Source of the DNA: Fusobacteriota bacterium | Lineage (GTDB): Bacteria; Bacillota; TC1 | Assembly: GCA_009773805.1 (NCBI GenBank) | Contig: WTXA01000002.1 | Span: 434,001-498,000 of the forward strand | DNA: 64,000 bases | Reading direction: 5' to 3' | Part shown: piece after piece, positions 36,657 through 46,400 of the stretch | How the letters are laid out: the number at the start of each line of letters is the position of its first letter | Numbering within the stretch: position 1 is the first letter of the stretch | Translations under genes and position numbers: made by a program | Notes under the pieces: generated by a model | What the model was told of the DNA's origin: nothing | The model's input: only the letters and a program-made list of their open reading frames with translations | Databases searched by the model: none

Positions 36657-38648
36657 TTAGAAACCGAGTAAAGATCCAAGTTGATACACTATAAATGAAA
36701 CCACATAGCCAAGTACAGATGTATAGGCAATCACAAAAAACATCCACTTCCAACTTTTTGTTTCTTGTTTGATAGTCGCCAATGTCGCTAGACAAGGGAC
36801 ATAAATAGCACTCATCAACATGAAGGAAAAACCTTGTAATCTAGTCCACTCATTAGCCAAAACATTTACAAGACCACCACCATCAGCTCCATAAATAGTT
36901 CCTAGAGTTGAAACAACAACCTCTTTAGCAACAATACCTGAAATAAGGGCCGTAGCAGCTTCATAGGTGCCAAAACCAACAGGAGAAAGTATTGGAGCAA
37001 TAAAAGATCCAATAATACCAATAATACTATCAGCTGAACCATACTCCACACCAAGAGGTAGAATCGAAAGAGCCCAAATAATAATAACCATAGCTAATAT
37101 TAAAGTACTTGCTCTAGTTAGAAATTCCTTTACTCTTTCCCAAGTATGTAGAAAAGTAGCCTTAGCTGTAGGAATACGATATGGCGGTAGTTCTAATACA
37201 AAAGGAGCAGCACCATCCTTAAAGAAAAAGACTCTAAATATTTTAGCCATTAAAACAGCTAAAACTATCCCCATTATATAAACAAAGAACAAAACTGATC
37301 CTCTATTATCAGGAAAAAATGCAGAAATAAAAAGTATATAAATAGGAAGTCTTGCACTACAAGAAATTAAAGGAGTTATAAAGATAGTGGTAAACCTATC
37401 AGACTTACTCTCCAAGGTTCTTGTAGACATAACAGCAGGAACGGTACAACCAAAGCCTGTTATAAGAGGAATAAAGGCCTTACCTTGCAAGCCAAAGAAC
37501 CTCATAAACCTATCCATTAAATAGGCGGCTCTAGCCATATAACCAATATCTTCCAAGAAAGTCAGCAATAAAAACATTAAAATTAGATTAGGAAGAAAAG
37601 TAATTATGGTACCCACACCACTTAAGACACCATCATTTAAAAATGATGCTAAAATATCATTACTGACAGATTTTGTAATTATAGAGCTAATGCCAGATAA
37701 GATTAATTCCAAGAAACCCTTAATATAGTCTCCGAAAAAGAAGGTTATTTGAAATAGTGCGAACATAATACCGAAAAATATAAAAATACCTAAAACTGGA
37801 TTCAAGATAACTTTGTCAACCTTATCTGAAGTTCCTATAGAATTCTCGATAGTTTTTTTTCTTACAAGCATTTTTTTCAACAAGCCTTCAATAAAGCCAT
37901 AACGCTTTTCAATGAAAACCATTTCTAAATCATCTTTGAAAAGACTATTTAAGTGATTAATCTCCTTTTGAATAAAATCATCAAAGCCATAAGGTTTAAG
38001 CAATGATCTAACTACCTCATCACCTTCAAGAGCCTGAATTGCCAACATCCTATATGTATATCCTGCAATAACAACTTTTTTTTCAGCAAACAACTCTTCA
38101 AGATTTTTCAAATGCTCTTCTAGTTCTCCACCATAGGGTAATCTAAACTCTACTGTCTCATGCTCCTTGTAGTTAACAATAGTATTAATTAAATCCTCTG
38201 TACCCTCACCCTTTTGACCAACAAGTGGAACAACTGGGACGTTAAGTAATTCAGATAAAACATCAAGCTTAATTTCTTTATACTTTTTTAAAGCTACATC
38301 CATAATATTAAGACCAAGTATTATATTCTGATTCATTTCCAGTAATTGTAGAGTTAGATAGAGATTTCTTTTAAGATTTGAACTATCAAGAATATCAACA
38401 ACTATAGCAGGTTTCTTTAAAAGATTATTCTTAGCCACCTTTTCATCATCAGAATAGGCGCTTAAACTATATATACCAGGAAGGTCAACAATTTGATAGT
38501 TAGGATGACCTATAAGTGCCCCTTCTTTTTTTTCTACTGTAACACCAGGCCAATTTCCTACCTTGGCATTAGAACCAGTTAAGATATTGAAAATTGTCGT
38601 CTTTCCACTGTTTGGATTCCCTATAAGAGCAATTTCTTTCCTATCCAT
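36657..38648 (-). CDS. feoB: Ferrous iron transporter FeoB
   Basis: Membrane Fe(II) uptake protein with an N-terminal GTPase. The 663-residue protein has G1 GNPNSGKTTIFNILTG, G3 DLPGIYSL and NIMD as G4-like, a helical spacer, then the membrane core (about 280-660) with paired Gate motifs and the conserved LITGFGCTVPA. It begins one base after the stop of the DtxR-FeoA gene. No separate feoA or feoC; the FeoA domain is carried by the regulator. Confidence 0.95.
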   Translation of the reverse strand: MDRKEIALIGNPNSGKTTIFNILTGSNAKVGNWPGVTVEKKEGALIGHPNYQIVDLPGIYSLSAYSDDEKVAKNNLLKKPAIVVDILDSSNLKRNLYLTLQLLEMNQNIILGLNIMDVALKKYKEIKLDVLSELLNVPVVPLVGQKGEGTEDLINTIVNYKEHETVEFRLPYGGELEEHLKNLEELFAEKKVVIAGYTYRMLAIQALEGDEVVRSLLKPYGFDDFIQKEINHLNSLFKDDLEMVFIEKRYGFIEGLLKKMLVRKKTIENSIGTSDKVDKVILNPVLGIFIFFGIMFALFQITFFFGDYIKGFLELILSGISSIITKSVSNDILASFLNDGVLSGVGTIITFLPNLILMFLLLTFLEDIGYMARAAYLMDRFMRFFGLQGKAFIPLITGFGCTVPAVMSTRTLESKSDRFTTIFITPLISCSARLPIYILFISAFFPDNRGSVLFFVYIMGIVLAVLMAKIFRVFFFKDGAAPFVLELPPYRIPTAKATFLHTWERVKEFLTRASTLILAMVIIIWALSILPLGVEYGSADSIIGIIGSFIAPILSPVGFGTYEAATALISGIVAKEVVVSTLGTIYGADGGGLVNVLANEWTRLQGFSFMLMSAIYVPCLATLATIKQETKSWKWMFFVIAYTSVLGYVVSFIVYQLGSLLGF

Positions 38649-38649
38649 G

Positions 38650-39309
38650 TTACACCTCTTCTATTAATTCAACAATAACATTATCTGCTTCCTTGATTCT
38701 AAGTGATAGATTAAAATCGTTAAGTCTATAACTTAAAGGATCACCAAATGGAGCAACTCCGATAAGCTCAATAATTTCACCTTTGATTATACCGAATTCC
38801 ATAATACGCTTTTTAATACTTCTTAAACCCTCAATCTTTAAAATTCGAGCTTTTTGACCAACTTTTAATTCACTAAGTCTCTTTTTCTTAACTAGGTACT
38901 CCTCAGCTTCAGTCAAGTTGAAGTCTCCTATATTATCTAAATCTTTTTCTAGATGTTTAACCATAGCCTTTATCGTTTCTTCACTTATAATATGTTCAAT
39001 TGCACATGCATCTTTTTCTGAAATAGCTTCATCAAGTCCAAGGTGACTCTTCAAGAAAGTCTTTATTAATAAATGTGTAAACATAATTCGCTCAGCTTCA
39101 AATAGACCTAGCTTAGTAAGCACTATTGGGCCATACTTATCCTCATGAATTAGCCCCATTGAAATTAGTTTTTTAATTTCCTGATTAGTCCTAGATTTGG
39201 AAAATTTAAGCTTCAAAGCTATATCTGTAAGTCTTGCCTTGCCCTTGTTTTTTTCCAATTCATATATAGTTTCCAAAATATCCTGATTATTGATATTTAG
39301 TTTTTCCAT
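38650..39309 (-). CDS. DtxR-family metal-dependent repressor with fused FeoA domain
   Basis: A 219-residue regulator. The N-terminal winged helix (about 1-62) has LTDIALKLKFSKSRTNQEI; the dimer domain carries metal ligands near EKDACAIEHIISEE (Cys, Glu, His); and the C-terminal FeoA/SH3-like domain (about 145-219) has KKRIMEFGIIKGEIIELI. It is likely an iron sensor repressing itself and feoB. The ATG at 39309 follows AAGGTAGG; the further upstream ATG at 39348 lies inside the promoter, so is rejected. Confidence 0.88.
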   Translation of the reverse strand: MEKLNINNQDILETIYELEKNKGKARLTDIALKLKFSKSRTNQEIKKLISMGLIHEDKYGPIVLTKLGLFEAERIMFTHLLIKTFLKSHLGLDEAISEKDACAIEHIISEETIKAMVKHLEKDLDNIGDFNLTEAEEYLVKKKRLSELKVGQKARILKIEGLRSIKKRIMEFGIIKGEIIELIGVAPFGDPLSYRLNDFNLSLRIKEADNVIVELIEEV

Positions 39310-39338
39310 AAGATACCTACCTTCTTGTAATTTTCTTA

Positions 39339-39379
39339 AGTTTAACATTTTTAACTTTATTAGGTCAAGTTAATGTTAA
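39339..39379 (-). promoter_or_regulatory. Promoter and probable DtxR-type operator of the feo operon
   Basis: On the minus strand TTGACC (39363-39368) and TAAACT (39339-39344), 18 bases apart. An imperfect dyad covers it: outer TTAACAT/ATGTTAA (39342-39348, 39373-39379) and inner TTAACTT/AAGTTAA (39351-39357, 39367-39373). This is where the downstream iron repressor would be expected to bind; that it does is inferred. Confidence 0.6.
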
Positions 39380-39413
39380 AAGGTTTAAACTTTTATTTGC
39401 TCTTTCAATTTGC

Positions 39414-39419
39414 TATAAT
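39414..39419 (+). promoter_or_regulatory. -10 element for lipB
   Basis: Perfect TATAAT 27 bases before the lipB start, with a weak -35. It is divergent from the feo promoter. Confidence 0.5.
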
Positions 39420-39445
39420 AAATTGGATTAGGACGGTGACAAAAT

Positions 39446-40153
39446 ATGGCAAGATTAATTGATCTTGGTAGCGAAGTACCATATACAGAAGGATTTCTAC
39501 TACAACAAGACTTATTGAAAATGAGAACTGAAGAAAAAATAGAAGATACCTTCTTGTTATTAGAACACCAAAAAGTAATAACAATAGGAAATTCAGGCAA
39601 TACAAATAATATATTAGTCCCAAGGAAGTACCTTGAGGAACTAGGCTTTCAAGTGGAACAAATAAACCGTGGTGGCGATGTTACCTATCATGGGCCAGGA
39701 CAATTGGTGGGATACTTTATCTTCAATATTCATAACTATGGCAAAGGAGTGAAGGATTTCTTCTTCCTATTAGAGGAAATATTCGTACACTTAATGAAAG
39801 AATCCTATGGAATCGAAGCACATAGGGACAAAGAATACCCAGGTGTCTGGGTTGGGGAAGAAAAAATAACAGCTCTAGGTTGCGCTATTAAAAGGGGTAT
39901 TAGTATGCATGGTTTTGGCTTTAATGTTAATACTAACCTTGAAGACTTCAATGTAATTACCCCTTGTGGTATTATAGGTAAGGGAGTTACCTCCCTTGCA
40001 AAGTTGAAGGACGAGCCTCAGGATATGAACGAGGCCAAGAAGAATTTGACTAAGGCTATAGAGGAAGTATTTAAAATATCTTTTCAAATAGAAGATAAAG
40101 AAAAAATGTTAGGAGAAGTAGACAAATGGAAAAAAGAAAACCTGAATGGTTAA
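39446..40153 (+). CDS. lipB: Octanoyltransferase
   Basis: Moves octanoate from acyl carrier protein to lipoyl-domain lysines. The 235-residue protein has the substrate loop [16 protein letters not shown] (residues 76-90), catalytic Lys140 in [11 protein letters not shown] and Cys174 in [12 protein letters not shown]. Acyl-ACP would come from the fatty acid operon 2 kb away, and GcvH at 21 kb is a likely acceptor. Overlaps lipA by 28 bases. Confidence 0.94.
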   Translation: MARLIDLGSEVPYTEGFLLQQDLLKMRTEEKIEDTFLLLEHQKVITIGNSGNTNNILVPRKYLEELGFQVEQINRGGDVTYHGPGQLVGYFIFNIHNYGKGVKDFFFLLEEIFVHLMKESYGIEAHRDKEYPGVWVGEEKITALGCAIKRGISMHGFGFNVNTNLEDFNVITPCGIIGKGVTSLAKLKDEPQDMNEAKKNLTKAIEEVFKISFQIEDKEKMLGEVDKWKKENLNG

Positions 40154-40989
40154 AAATAAAGTTTCAGGACCCAAAACATATTAATAAAGTAGAGAGATTA
40201 CTAAAAGGATTATCATTACACACAGTATGCCAAGAGGCGACCTGCCCTAATAGAATGGAATGTTTCAATAAAGGAACAGCTACTTTCATGATACTTGGAA
40301 GCGTTTGTACTAGAGGTTGTAGATACTGTGATGTTGAAAAAGGAAAACCAAACGGTGTTGATTCAAGCGAACCGGAAAATTTAGCCAAAGCAACTAAAGA
40401 ATTAAAACTAAGACACGTTGTCATCACATCAGTTACCAGAGACGACCTGGAAGACGGCGGTGCCGATCAGTTCGTGAAATGTATCGAGAAGGTAAGAGAA
40501 ACCAGCAAGGGCACAAGCATTGAAGTCCTGATACCAGACCTGCAAGGCAATGAGGAGGCACTGGCTAAGATTGTTGCTGCTGCACCTGAAATCTTAAACC
40601 ACAACATAGAGACAGTACCAAGTTTGTTCAAGACTATAAGACCTGGTGCCGACTATCAACAATCACTACAATTACTGGCTAATGTCAAAAAGATGAATCC
40701 TAAAATTTTTACAAAGTCTGGCTTGATGGTTGGATTAGGTGAAACTGAAGAAGAAGTTGTTAGAGTATTTGCTGATTTAAGAGATGTTGGATGCGATTTC
40801 TTGACTGTCGGTCAATACCTGCAACCTTCTAAGAAACACATTGCTGTTGCTGAATATATACATCCTGATATATTCAAGGATTATGAAAAAGTTGCTTACG
40901 AAATGGGCTTTAAGCACGTTGCTTCAGGACCATTTGTTAGAAGTTCGTATAACGCTGAACAAACTAAAATTTTGATTGATGCTCAATAA
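40126..40989 (+). CDS. lipA: Lipoyl synthase
   Basis: Radical SAM enzyme that inserts two sulfurs into octanoyl-lysine. The 287-residue protein has the auxiliary cluster cysteines [12 protein letters not shown] (35, 40, 46), the radical-SAM CTRGCRYC (61, 65, 68), and the C-terminal RSSYNAE for the auxiliary cluster serine. It is coupled to lipB. Confidence 0.96.
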   Translation: MEKRKPEWLKIKFQDPKHINKVERLLKGLSLHTVCQEATCPNRMECFNKGTATFMILGSVCTRGCRYCDVEKGKPNGVDSSEPENLAKATKELKLRHVVITSVTRDDLEDGGADQFVKCIEKVRETSKGTSIEVLIPDLQGNEEALAKIVAAAPEILNHNIETVPSLFKTIRPGADYQQSLQLLANVKKMNPKIFTKSGLMVGLGETEEEVVRVFADLRDVGCDFLTVGQYLQPSKKHIAVAEYIHPDIFKDYEKVAYEMGFKHVASGPFVRSSYNAEQTKILIDAQ

Positions 40990-40998
40990 TAAAAAATA

Positions 40999-41007
40999 TG
41001 CTATAAT
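40999..41007 (+). promoter_or_regulatory. Extended -10 promoter
   Basis: TGCTATAAT, an exact extended -10 element, directly after lipA. It would start a transcript near 41014 that reads through the leader to accB. No good -35. Confidence 0.5.
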
Positions 41008-41070
41008 AATTAAGCAAATGAAGATAATGAAGTATTTAACGAATTTAAAATATAGAGTAATAGATGATTT

Positions 41071-41110
41071 ATACCAACAATAGGTGTATTGTTGGTATAG
41101 GTTTTATTTT
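41071..41110 (+). terminator. Hairpin with U-rich tail after lipA
   Basis: Perfect 12-bp stem ATACCAACAATA, GGTG loop, complement (41071-41098), followed by GGTTTTATTTT. Likely lipA terminator, or an attenuator if the promoter at 41000 is used. Confidence 0.7.
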
Positions 41111-41292
41111 AATTAGGAAAGGAGTGATAGAAAAATTTTAAAGGATAAGATATAGTTTAATAAAGTAAAATTTAATATTAGTACTAAAAGAAGAATTTAA
41201 GTAAACATTCTCTAAGCTAAAAATTATCGTTATTATTTATTATTATTACCAGCAAGAGAATAAGGCTGATTCTTCTTTAAGGAGGAATTTAC

Positions 41293-41400
41293 ATGAGACC
41301 AAAAGATTTGCTAGTAGCAATCAGAGCCATATTCAATATCTTTGCCCAAGGCAAAGAAGATTTCAGTATGCCATCTCAACTTAATGTTAATTTCTCCTAG
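41293..41400 (+). CDS. 35-residue ORF, leader peptide or small protein
   Basis: Reads MRPKDLLVAIRAIFNIF and then AQGKEDFSMPSQLNVNFS. It has an excellent AAGGAGG nine bases before the ATG. Its stop codon is the last three bases of the left arm of the terminator that follows, an arrangement seen in leader-peptide attenuation. An amphipathic N-terminal half is possible. No family recognised. Confidence 0.6.
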   Translation: MRPKDLLVAIRAIFNIFAQGKEDFSMPSQLNVNFS

Positions 41401-41421
41401 GATTAATTCTAGGAGTTTTTT
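41394..41421 (+). terminator. Terminator hairpin upstream of accB
   Basis: Stem CTCCTAG/CTAGGAG with eight-base loop and a run of six T, ending 64 bases before accB. If transcription reaches it from the leader promoter it would limit expression of the fatty acid operon. Confidence 0.75.
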
Positions 41422-41484
41422 GTCTTTATAGAATAATCTAAAAAAGAAACGTAGATAATAACAAACAAATAAAAGGAGTATGAA

Positions 41485-41952
41485 ATGAAATTAGAAGATA
41501 TTTTAATACTAATTGACAGACTTGAAGAATCTTCAATTAGCAAATTAGTAGTAGAAACAGAAGAAGGAATGGTAGAAATTTCTAAGGAAGCAAAAGTTGT
41601 AATGCAAAGTGCACCAGCTTATCAGGCATCAGCACCAGCTAATGTGCCAGCAGCAGCTCATGTACCGGTACATAGTGGAGTAGCAGCAGCGGAGCCACAA
41701 GAAGAAAGTGGCATAGCCTATATTACTTCTCCTATAGTAGGAACATACTACAGCTCTTCAAATCCAGCATCAGATCCATTTGTAAAAGTTGGATCTGTAG
41801 TTGAAGAGGGACAGGTAGTATGTATTCTTGAAGCAATGAAGTTAATGAATGAAATTGAATCTGAACTTAACGGAGAAATACTAGAAATACTAGTTAAAAA
41901 CGAAGATATGGTAGAATTCGGCCAAAAACTATTTAAAGTGAGAGTAAAATAA
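41485..41952 (+). CDS. accB: Biotin carboxyl carrier protein of acetyl-CoA carboxylase
   Basis: Carries carboxybiotin between AccC and AccDA. The 155-residue protein has a short N-terminal domain, an Ala-Pro-rich flexible linker (about 42-75) and the biotinyl domain with Lys119 in ILEAMKLMNEIE. First gene of the acc-fab operon; its last base overlaps the accC start in TAATG. Confidence 0.96.
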   Translation: MKLEDILILIDRLEESSISKLVVETEEGMVEISKEAKVVMQSAPAYQASAPANVPAAAHVPVHSGVAAAEPQEESGIAYITSPIVGTYYSSSNPASDPFVKVGSVVEEGQVVCILEAMKLMNEIESELNGEILEILVKNEDMVEFGQKLFKVRVK

Positions 41953-43292
41953 TGTTTAAAAAAATATTGATTGCCAATAGAGGAGAGATTGCTGTCAGAA
42001 TAATAAGAGCTTGTAGAGAAATGGGTATTAAAACAGTAGCTGTTTATTCAACAGGCGACAAGGACGCTCTCCATAAGGAACTTGCAGACGAAGCAGTTTG
42101 TATAGGCAAGGCACCTTCAAAGGACAGCTATTTAAATGTCTCAAATATACTTAATGCTACTATTCTATCTGGAGCAGAAGCTATTCACCCAGGTTATGGT
42201 TTCCTATCAGAAAATGCTGCATTCGCAAGAATGTGTGAACAATGTAACATAAACTTCATAGGACCAACATCTGAGATGATAGAAAATATGGGCAACAAGT
42301 CTAAAGCCAAGGAAATAATGATGGCTGCAGGGGTTTCCATATCACCAGGATCAGAAGGTATACTTAATAGCTTAGACGAAGCTAAAGTTCTAGGTGAAAA
42401 AGTAGGTTATCCAGTTATGATAAAAGCATCAGGCGGCGGCGGTGGTAGAGGAATGAGAATCGCCTATAACGAAATCGAATTGGACCACGCCTATCATCAA
42501 GCTAAATCAGAAGCTGAAATGGCTTTTAAGGATGATAGAATTTACTTAGAAAAATTCATTGAAGAACCTAGACATATTGAAGTTCAAGTTCTTGCTGATA
42601 AATTTGGAAATGCTATTCACCTAGGTGAGAGAGATTGCTCAATCCAAAGAAAACACCAGAAGATGATTGAAGAATCACCGGCATTAATAAGTGATGAAGT
42701 AAGGACTGCTATTTATAAAGATGCTGTAATTGCAGCCAAGGCAGTAAACTACTTCAGCGCAGGAACAGTAGAATTTTTAGTAGATAAATATGGAAAACAC
42801 TACTTTATAGAAATGAATACAAGAATTCAAGTTGAACACCCTGTAACTGAAATGGTAACAGGAGTAGATCTTATAAAGGAGCAAATTAAGATTGCTGCAG
42901 GAGAAAAACTTGATTATACACAAGATGATATTAAAATAACTGGTCATGCAATTGAATGTAGAATCAATGCAGAAAAACCAGAAGAAGGTTTCCGCTCAAG
43001 CCCAGGCTTGATAACAAGACTATTCTTCCCGGGAGGCAATGGTGTACGTATAGATAGTTGTATTTATACAGGTTACTTTGTACCACCATATTATGATTCT
43101 ATGATCTGTAAATTGATTGTTCATGGAAAAGACAGAGATGAAGCTATAAATAAAATGCAAAGAGCTTTGGGAGAAATCATTATTGAAGGTATCGATACAA
43201 ATATTGCCTATCAATTTAAAATTCTTGGTACAAAAGAGTACCAGCTCGGCAAATTCAATACCAGCTTCATAAGCACTGTAATGGAGGAATAA
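41952..43292 (+). CDS. accC: Biotin carboxylase
   Basis: ATP-dependent carboxylation of biotin on AccB. The 446-residue ATP-grasp enzyme has LIANRGEIAVRIIRACREMG, the glycine-rich loop ASGGGGGRGMRI, ERDCSIQRKHQK and FIEMNTRIQVEHPVTEMV. Between accB and accD in an operon with near-zero gaps. Confidence 0.97.
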   Translation: MFKKILIANRGEIAVRIIRACREMGIKTVAVYSTGDKDALHKELADEAVCIGKAPSKDSYLNVSNILNATILSGAEAIHPGYGFLSENAAFARMCEQCNINFIGPTSEMIENMGNKSKAKEIMMAAGVSISPGSEGILNSLDEAKVLGEKVGYPVMIKASGGGGGRGMRIAYNEIELDHAYHQAKSEAEMAFKDDRIYLEKFIEEPRHIEVQVLADKFGNAIHLGERDCSIQRKHQKMIEESPALISDEVRTAIYKDAVIAAKAVNYFSAGTVEFLVDKYGKHYFIEMNTRIQVEHPVTEMVTGVDLIKEQIKIAAGEKLDYTQDDIKITGHAIECRINAEKPEEGFRSSPGLITRLFFPGGNGVRIDSCIYTGYFVPPYYDSMICKLIVHGKDRDEAINKMQRALGEIIIEGIDTNIAYQFKILGTKEYQLGKFNTSFISTVMEE

Positions 43293-43293
43293 T

Positions 43294-44187
43294 ATGCCAA
43301 TAGGTGATCTATTTAAAAAGAATTTAAAATATATAGAACTTCATTCTCAAAATGGAGTGGACAGAGAAGAAAGGGTAGAAAAGGAAGTTCCTTACATACC
43401 TGATAATCTTTTCGTAAAATGTCCATCTTGTGGAGAAAAGCTATATACAGAAGAAGTAGCTGCTAATCTAAATTCATGTAAATACTGTGAGCATCACTTT
43501 AGAATAGGAAATGTGGATAGACTAAAGATGATAGCGGATGAAGGCTCCTTTGTTGAGATTGATAAAAATATGACCTCAGTAAATACTTTGGATTATCCTG
43601 GTTATCTAGAGAAAATAGCTGGCTATCAAAAATCTAGCGGCATTACTGAAGCAATTGTAACAGGAACCTGTACTATTAATAGTATTAAAGTTGTTATTGG
43701 AGTTATGGATAGTAATTTCATGATGGGAAGTATGGGTAGTGTTGTCGGAGAGAAAGTTACCAGAGCAATAGAAAAAGCTATGGTTGAAAAGTTACCGTTA
43801 ATTATCTTTACAGCTTCAGGTGGAGCTAGAATGCAAGAGGGCATAATATCTCTTATGCAAATGGCTAAGACCAGCAGTGCTATCAAAAGATTTTCTGATG
43901 CGGGAGGTTTATACATTACAGTTATAACAGACCCAACAACTGGAGGAGTTACAGCTAGTTTTGCTATGCTTGGAGATATAATAATCGGTGAAAAGGGAGC
44001 CTTGATAGGCTTTGCTGGTAAGAGAGTTATTGAACAAACAATTAAACAAAAACTTCCTGATGAATTCCAAACAGTTGAATTTCTTAAAGAAAAGGGCTTT
44101 ATTGATACAATTGTAGCCAGAAAAGATATGAAGGCACTTCTATCTAGAATCTTAATTCTTCACCAGGAGGTGCAAAATGACAATTAA
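43294..44187 (+). CDS. accD: Acetyl-CoA carboxylase carboxyltransferase beta subunit
   Basis: With AccA moves the carboxyl group to acetyl-CoA. The 297-residue protein has a four-cysteine zinc ribbon (CPSCGEK and CKYCEHHF, about residues 47-69) and the crotonase fold with [18 protein letters not shown]. Overlaps accA by 11 bases. Confidence 0.96.
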   Translation: MPIGDLFKKNLKYIELHSQNGVDREERVEKEVPYIPDNLFVKCPSCGEKLYTEEVAANLNSCKYCEHHFRIGNVDRLKMIADEGSFVEIDKNMTSVNTLDYPGYLEKIAGYQKSSGITEAIVTGTCTINSIKVVIGVMDSNFMMGSMGSVVGEKVTRAIEKAMVEKLPLIIFTASGGARMQEGIISLMQMAKTSSAIKRFSDAGGLYITVITDPTTGGVTASFAMLGDIIIGEKGALIGFAGKRVIEQTIKQKLPDEFQTVEFLKEKGFIDTIVARKDMKALLSRILILHQEVQNDN

Positions 44188-45124
44188 AGAAAAAGAAAGA
44201 AAAATCGATGAACTTAAATTAAAGATTAATGAACTGAAACTTATTGAAAGCAATGAAAAAATCGATTTTACTGACCAAATAGAAGAATTAAACGAAAAAA
44301 TCCTGGAAATGGAAAAAAGAATCGTTGATGAGATGACACCTTGGGATAGAGTGTTAGTTTCAAGAGAACAAAAAAGACCTACCTCTTTGGAATATATCGA
44401 TGAAATCTTTGATGACTTTATTGAATTCCATGGAGACAGATACTTTGGTGATGACAAAGCTATAGTTGGTGGAATAGCAAGTCTTGATGGTATTAAAGTA
44501 ACAGTTGTTGGTGAACAAAAAGGAACAGATACCAAGGATAATATTTATAGAAACTTTGGGATGCCCTCACCTGAAGGTTATCGTAAAGCACTTCGTTTAA
44601 TGAAACAAGCTGAAAAGTTTGGCAGACCTATTGTAACTTTTGTAGATACTCCAGGAGCATTTTGTGGGGTGACAGCTGAAGAAAGAGGTCAAGGGGAAGC
44701 TATTGCTAAAAACCTTATGGAAATGGCAGGCTTAAAAGTACCAGTATTAACTTTCATCATTGGTGAAGGAGGTAGTGGTGGTGCCTTGGCAGTAGCTGTA
44801 TCCAATAAGATATACATGTTGGAAAATAGTATTTATGGAGTGCTTTCTCCAGAAGGTTTTGCCAGCATATTATGGAAAGATGGCACAAGAGCTCAAGAGG
44901 CTGCTGATGTTATGAAAATTACTGCCAATGATTTATTAGCACTTAAGGTAATTGATGGTATAATTGAAGAACCTGCAGGTGGAGCACATAAGGACTTTTC
45001 TATGGTTGCTGGAAACATCAAGGAAGTTATGTTAAGAGAACTTAAAGAATTACAATTACTAAGCCAGGAAGAATTATTGAATCATAGATATGAGCGGTTC
45101 AGAGCCTTTGGGAAATTTGAGTAA
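44177..45124 (+). CDS. accA: Acetyl-CoA carboxylase carboxyltransferase alpha subunit
   Basis: 315-residue partner of AccD. It has an N-terminal coiled-coil (about 1-55), [24 protein letters not shown] and [15 protein letters not shown]. The end [14 protein letters not shown] is typical. Confidence 0.96.
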   Translation: MTIKEKERKIDELKLKINELKLIESNEKIDFTDQIEELNEKILEMEKRIVDEMTPWDRVLVSREQKRPTSLEYIDEIFDDFIEFHGDRYFGDDKAIVGGIASLDGIKVTVVGEQKGTDTKDNIYRNFGMPSPEGYRKALRLMKQAEKFGRPIVTFVDTPGAFCGVTAEERGQGEAIAKNLMEMAGLKVPVLTFIIGEGGSGGALAVAVSNKIYMLENSIYGVLSPEGFASILWKDGTRAQEAADVMKITANDLLALKVIDGIIEEPAGGAHKDFSMVAGNIKEVMLRELKELQLLSQEELLNHRYERFRAFGKFE

Positions 45125-45141
45125 TTGGGGAAGTAGGAAAT

Positions 45142-46107
45142 ATGTACGGAAAAATTATTGGAACAGGTTTTTATGTTCCTGATAATAAGGTGCCTAACGA
45201 ATTTTTCGAAAGCATCATGGAAACTAATGATGAATGGATTAGTTCTAGAACAGGAATAAAATCCAGATATTTTTCTAAAGGGGAAAATACCTCTGATTTA
45301 GGAACTAAAGCAGCTGAAATAGCCTTGGCAGATAGTGGGCTATCACCTGAAGATTTAGATATTATTATTTTTGCAACTATGACGCCAGATACTTTTATGC
45401 CTTCAACCGCTTGCTTAGTACAAAAGAAAATTGGAGCAGTAAATGCGTTTGCTTTTGATATTAGTGCCGCTTGTTCTGGTTTTATGTACGCTTTAGCTGT
45501 GGCCAAGGAATTTCTAGAAAATGGTAAAGTTAAGAATGCATTGGTAATTGGTGGAGAGGTCATGTCAAAAGCCTTAGACTTTACTGATCGTGGAACAGCA
45601 GTTCTTTTTGGAGATGGAGCCGGTGCTGTAGTACTACAAAGATCCGAAGAACCAGGTATAATAAATTCATATCTTGGTTCTCGAGATGATGTAAAAGGAA
45701 GTCTAGTTTTAAAAGCTTTACCGGTTGATAATCCTTTTGTTAGTAATGAAAATGACACAAACAAGATGACAATGGATGGCAGAGAGGTCTTTAAATTTTC
45801 AAAGCAAGTAATTATGGATACAATTGACAAGGTCCTTGAAGGAACTGGATATAATTACGATGATATTAAAATGATAATACCTCATCAAGCTAATACTAGA
45901 TTAATCGACTATGCCATTGATAAAAATGATAAATTAAAAGATAAGTTCTACATAAATGTAGACAGGTTTGGAAATACATCCGCTGGTAGCATTGCTATCG
46001 CACTTAGTGAAGTAAGACAAAAGAAACTTGTGGAAGCCGGAGACCTAGTAATTTTAGTTGGTTTTGGTGGAGGTTTTACATGGGGATCTTTGTTAATAAA
46101 AATGTAA
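45142..46107 (+). CDS. fabH: 3-oxoacyl-ACP synthase III
   Basis: Starts fatty acid synthesis by condensing acetyl-CoA with malonyl-ACP. The 321-residue thiolase-fold protein has catalytic Cys111 in DISAACSGFMYAL, His in IIPHQANTRL and Asn in VDRFGNTSAGS. Confidence 0.96.
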   Translation: MYGKIIGTGFYVPDNKVPNEFFESIMETNDEWISSRTGIKSRYFSKGENTSDLGTKAAEIALADSGLSPEDLDIIIFATMTPDTFMPSTACLVQKKIGAVNAFAFDISAACSGFMYALAVAKEFLENGKVKNALVIGGEVMSKALDFTDRGTAVLFGDGAGAVVLQRSEEPGIINSYLGSRDDVKGSLVLKALPVDNPFVSNENDTNKMTMDGREVFKFSKQVIMDTIDKVLEGTGYNYDDIKMIIPHQANTRLIDYAIDKNDKLKDKFYINVDRFGNTSAGSIAIALSEVRQKKLVEAGDLVILVGFGGGFTWGSLLIKM

Positions 46108-46125
46108 ATTAAAGGAGAGAGAAAA

Positions 46126-46350
46126 ATGGAACAAAGAATTAAAGAAATCTTAGCAGAAGAATTAAGCGTAGACATCGAGGAAATCAAATTGGAAACTAGC
46201 CTTAAGGATGACTTGAATGCAGACTCAATTGATATGATGCAAGTCGTAGACGTACTTGAGCAAGAATTTGGCGTAGAAGTTGACACTAGCGAACTAGCAA
46301 ACATTATAACTGTTGCTGATATCGTTAACTATATCGAAAGCCATAAATAA
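46126..46350 (+). CDS. acpP: Acyl carrier protein
   Basis: 74-residue acidic carrier with the phosphopantetheine Ser34 in LNADSIDMMQVV. Followed by a short terminator-like hairpin that may keep downstream transcripts lower than acpP. Confidence 0.96.
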   Translation: MEQRIKEILAEELSVDIEEIKLETSLKDDLNADSIDMMQVVDVLEQEFGVEVDTSELANIITVADIVNYIESHK

Positions 46351-46356
46351 AGAAAG

Positions 46357-46375
46357 CGACCTTTAAGGTCGTTTT
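46357..46375 (+). terminator. Weak terminator between acpP and fabK
   Basis: Five G-C-rich pairs (CGACC/GGTCG) with a five-base loop and four T. Too weak for full termination, so partial termination is likely. Confidence 0.45.
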
Positions 46376-46400
46376 CCTATTAACTGGAGGAATAAACATA

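Larger units (their letters stand above)
40990..41484. promoter_or_regulatory. Long leader before the fatty acid operon
   Basis: 495 bases between lipA and accB. It holds an extended -10 promoter, a perfect 12-bp hairpin with U-rich tail, a 35-codon ORF with a strong ribosome binding site, and a second terminator hairpin before accB. No exact FapR or FabT operator was recognised; a 10-base palindrome TTAGTACTAA at 41178-41187 resembles overlapping FapR half-sites but is not a full match. Confidence 0.6.

Noticed and set aside
36601-36795. A 64-codon minus-strand frame at the feoB end
   Set aside because: Out of frame inside the feoB C-terminus; feoB residues are well conserved there.
39385-39623. 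Two minus-strand frames over the lipB start
   Set aside because: Antisense to lipB, no ribosome binding site, no known domain.
41178-41187. TTAGTACTAA as a FapR operator
   Set aside because: Only ten bases and the half-sites overlap; the known FapR site is longer with a central spacer, and no fapR gene is nearby.
45171-45830. A 219-codon minus-strand frame in fabH
   Set aside because: Long only because of fabH codon use; Ser-rich translation without motifs.
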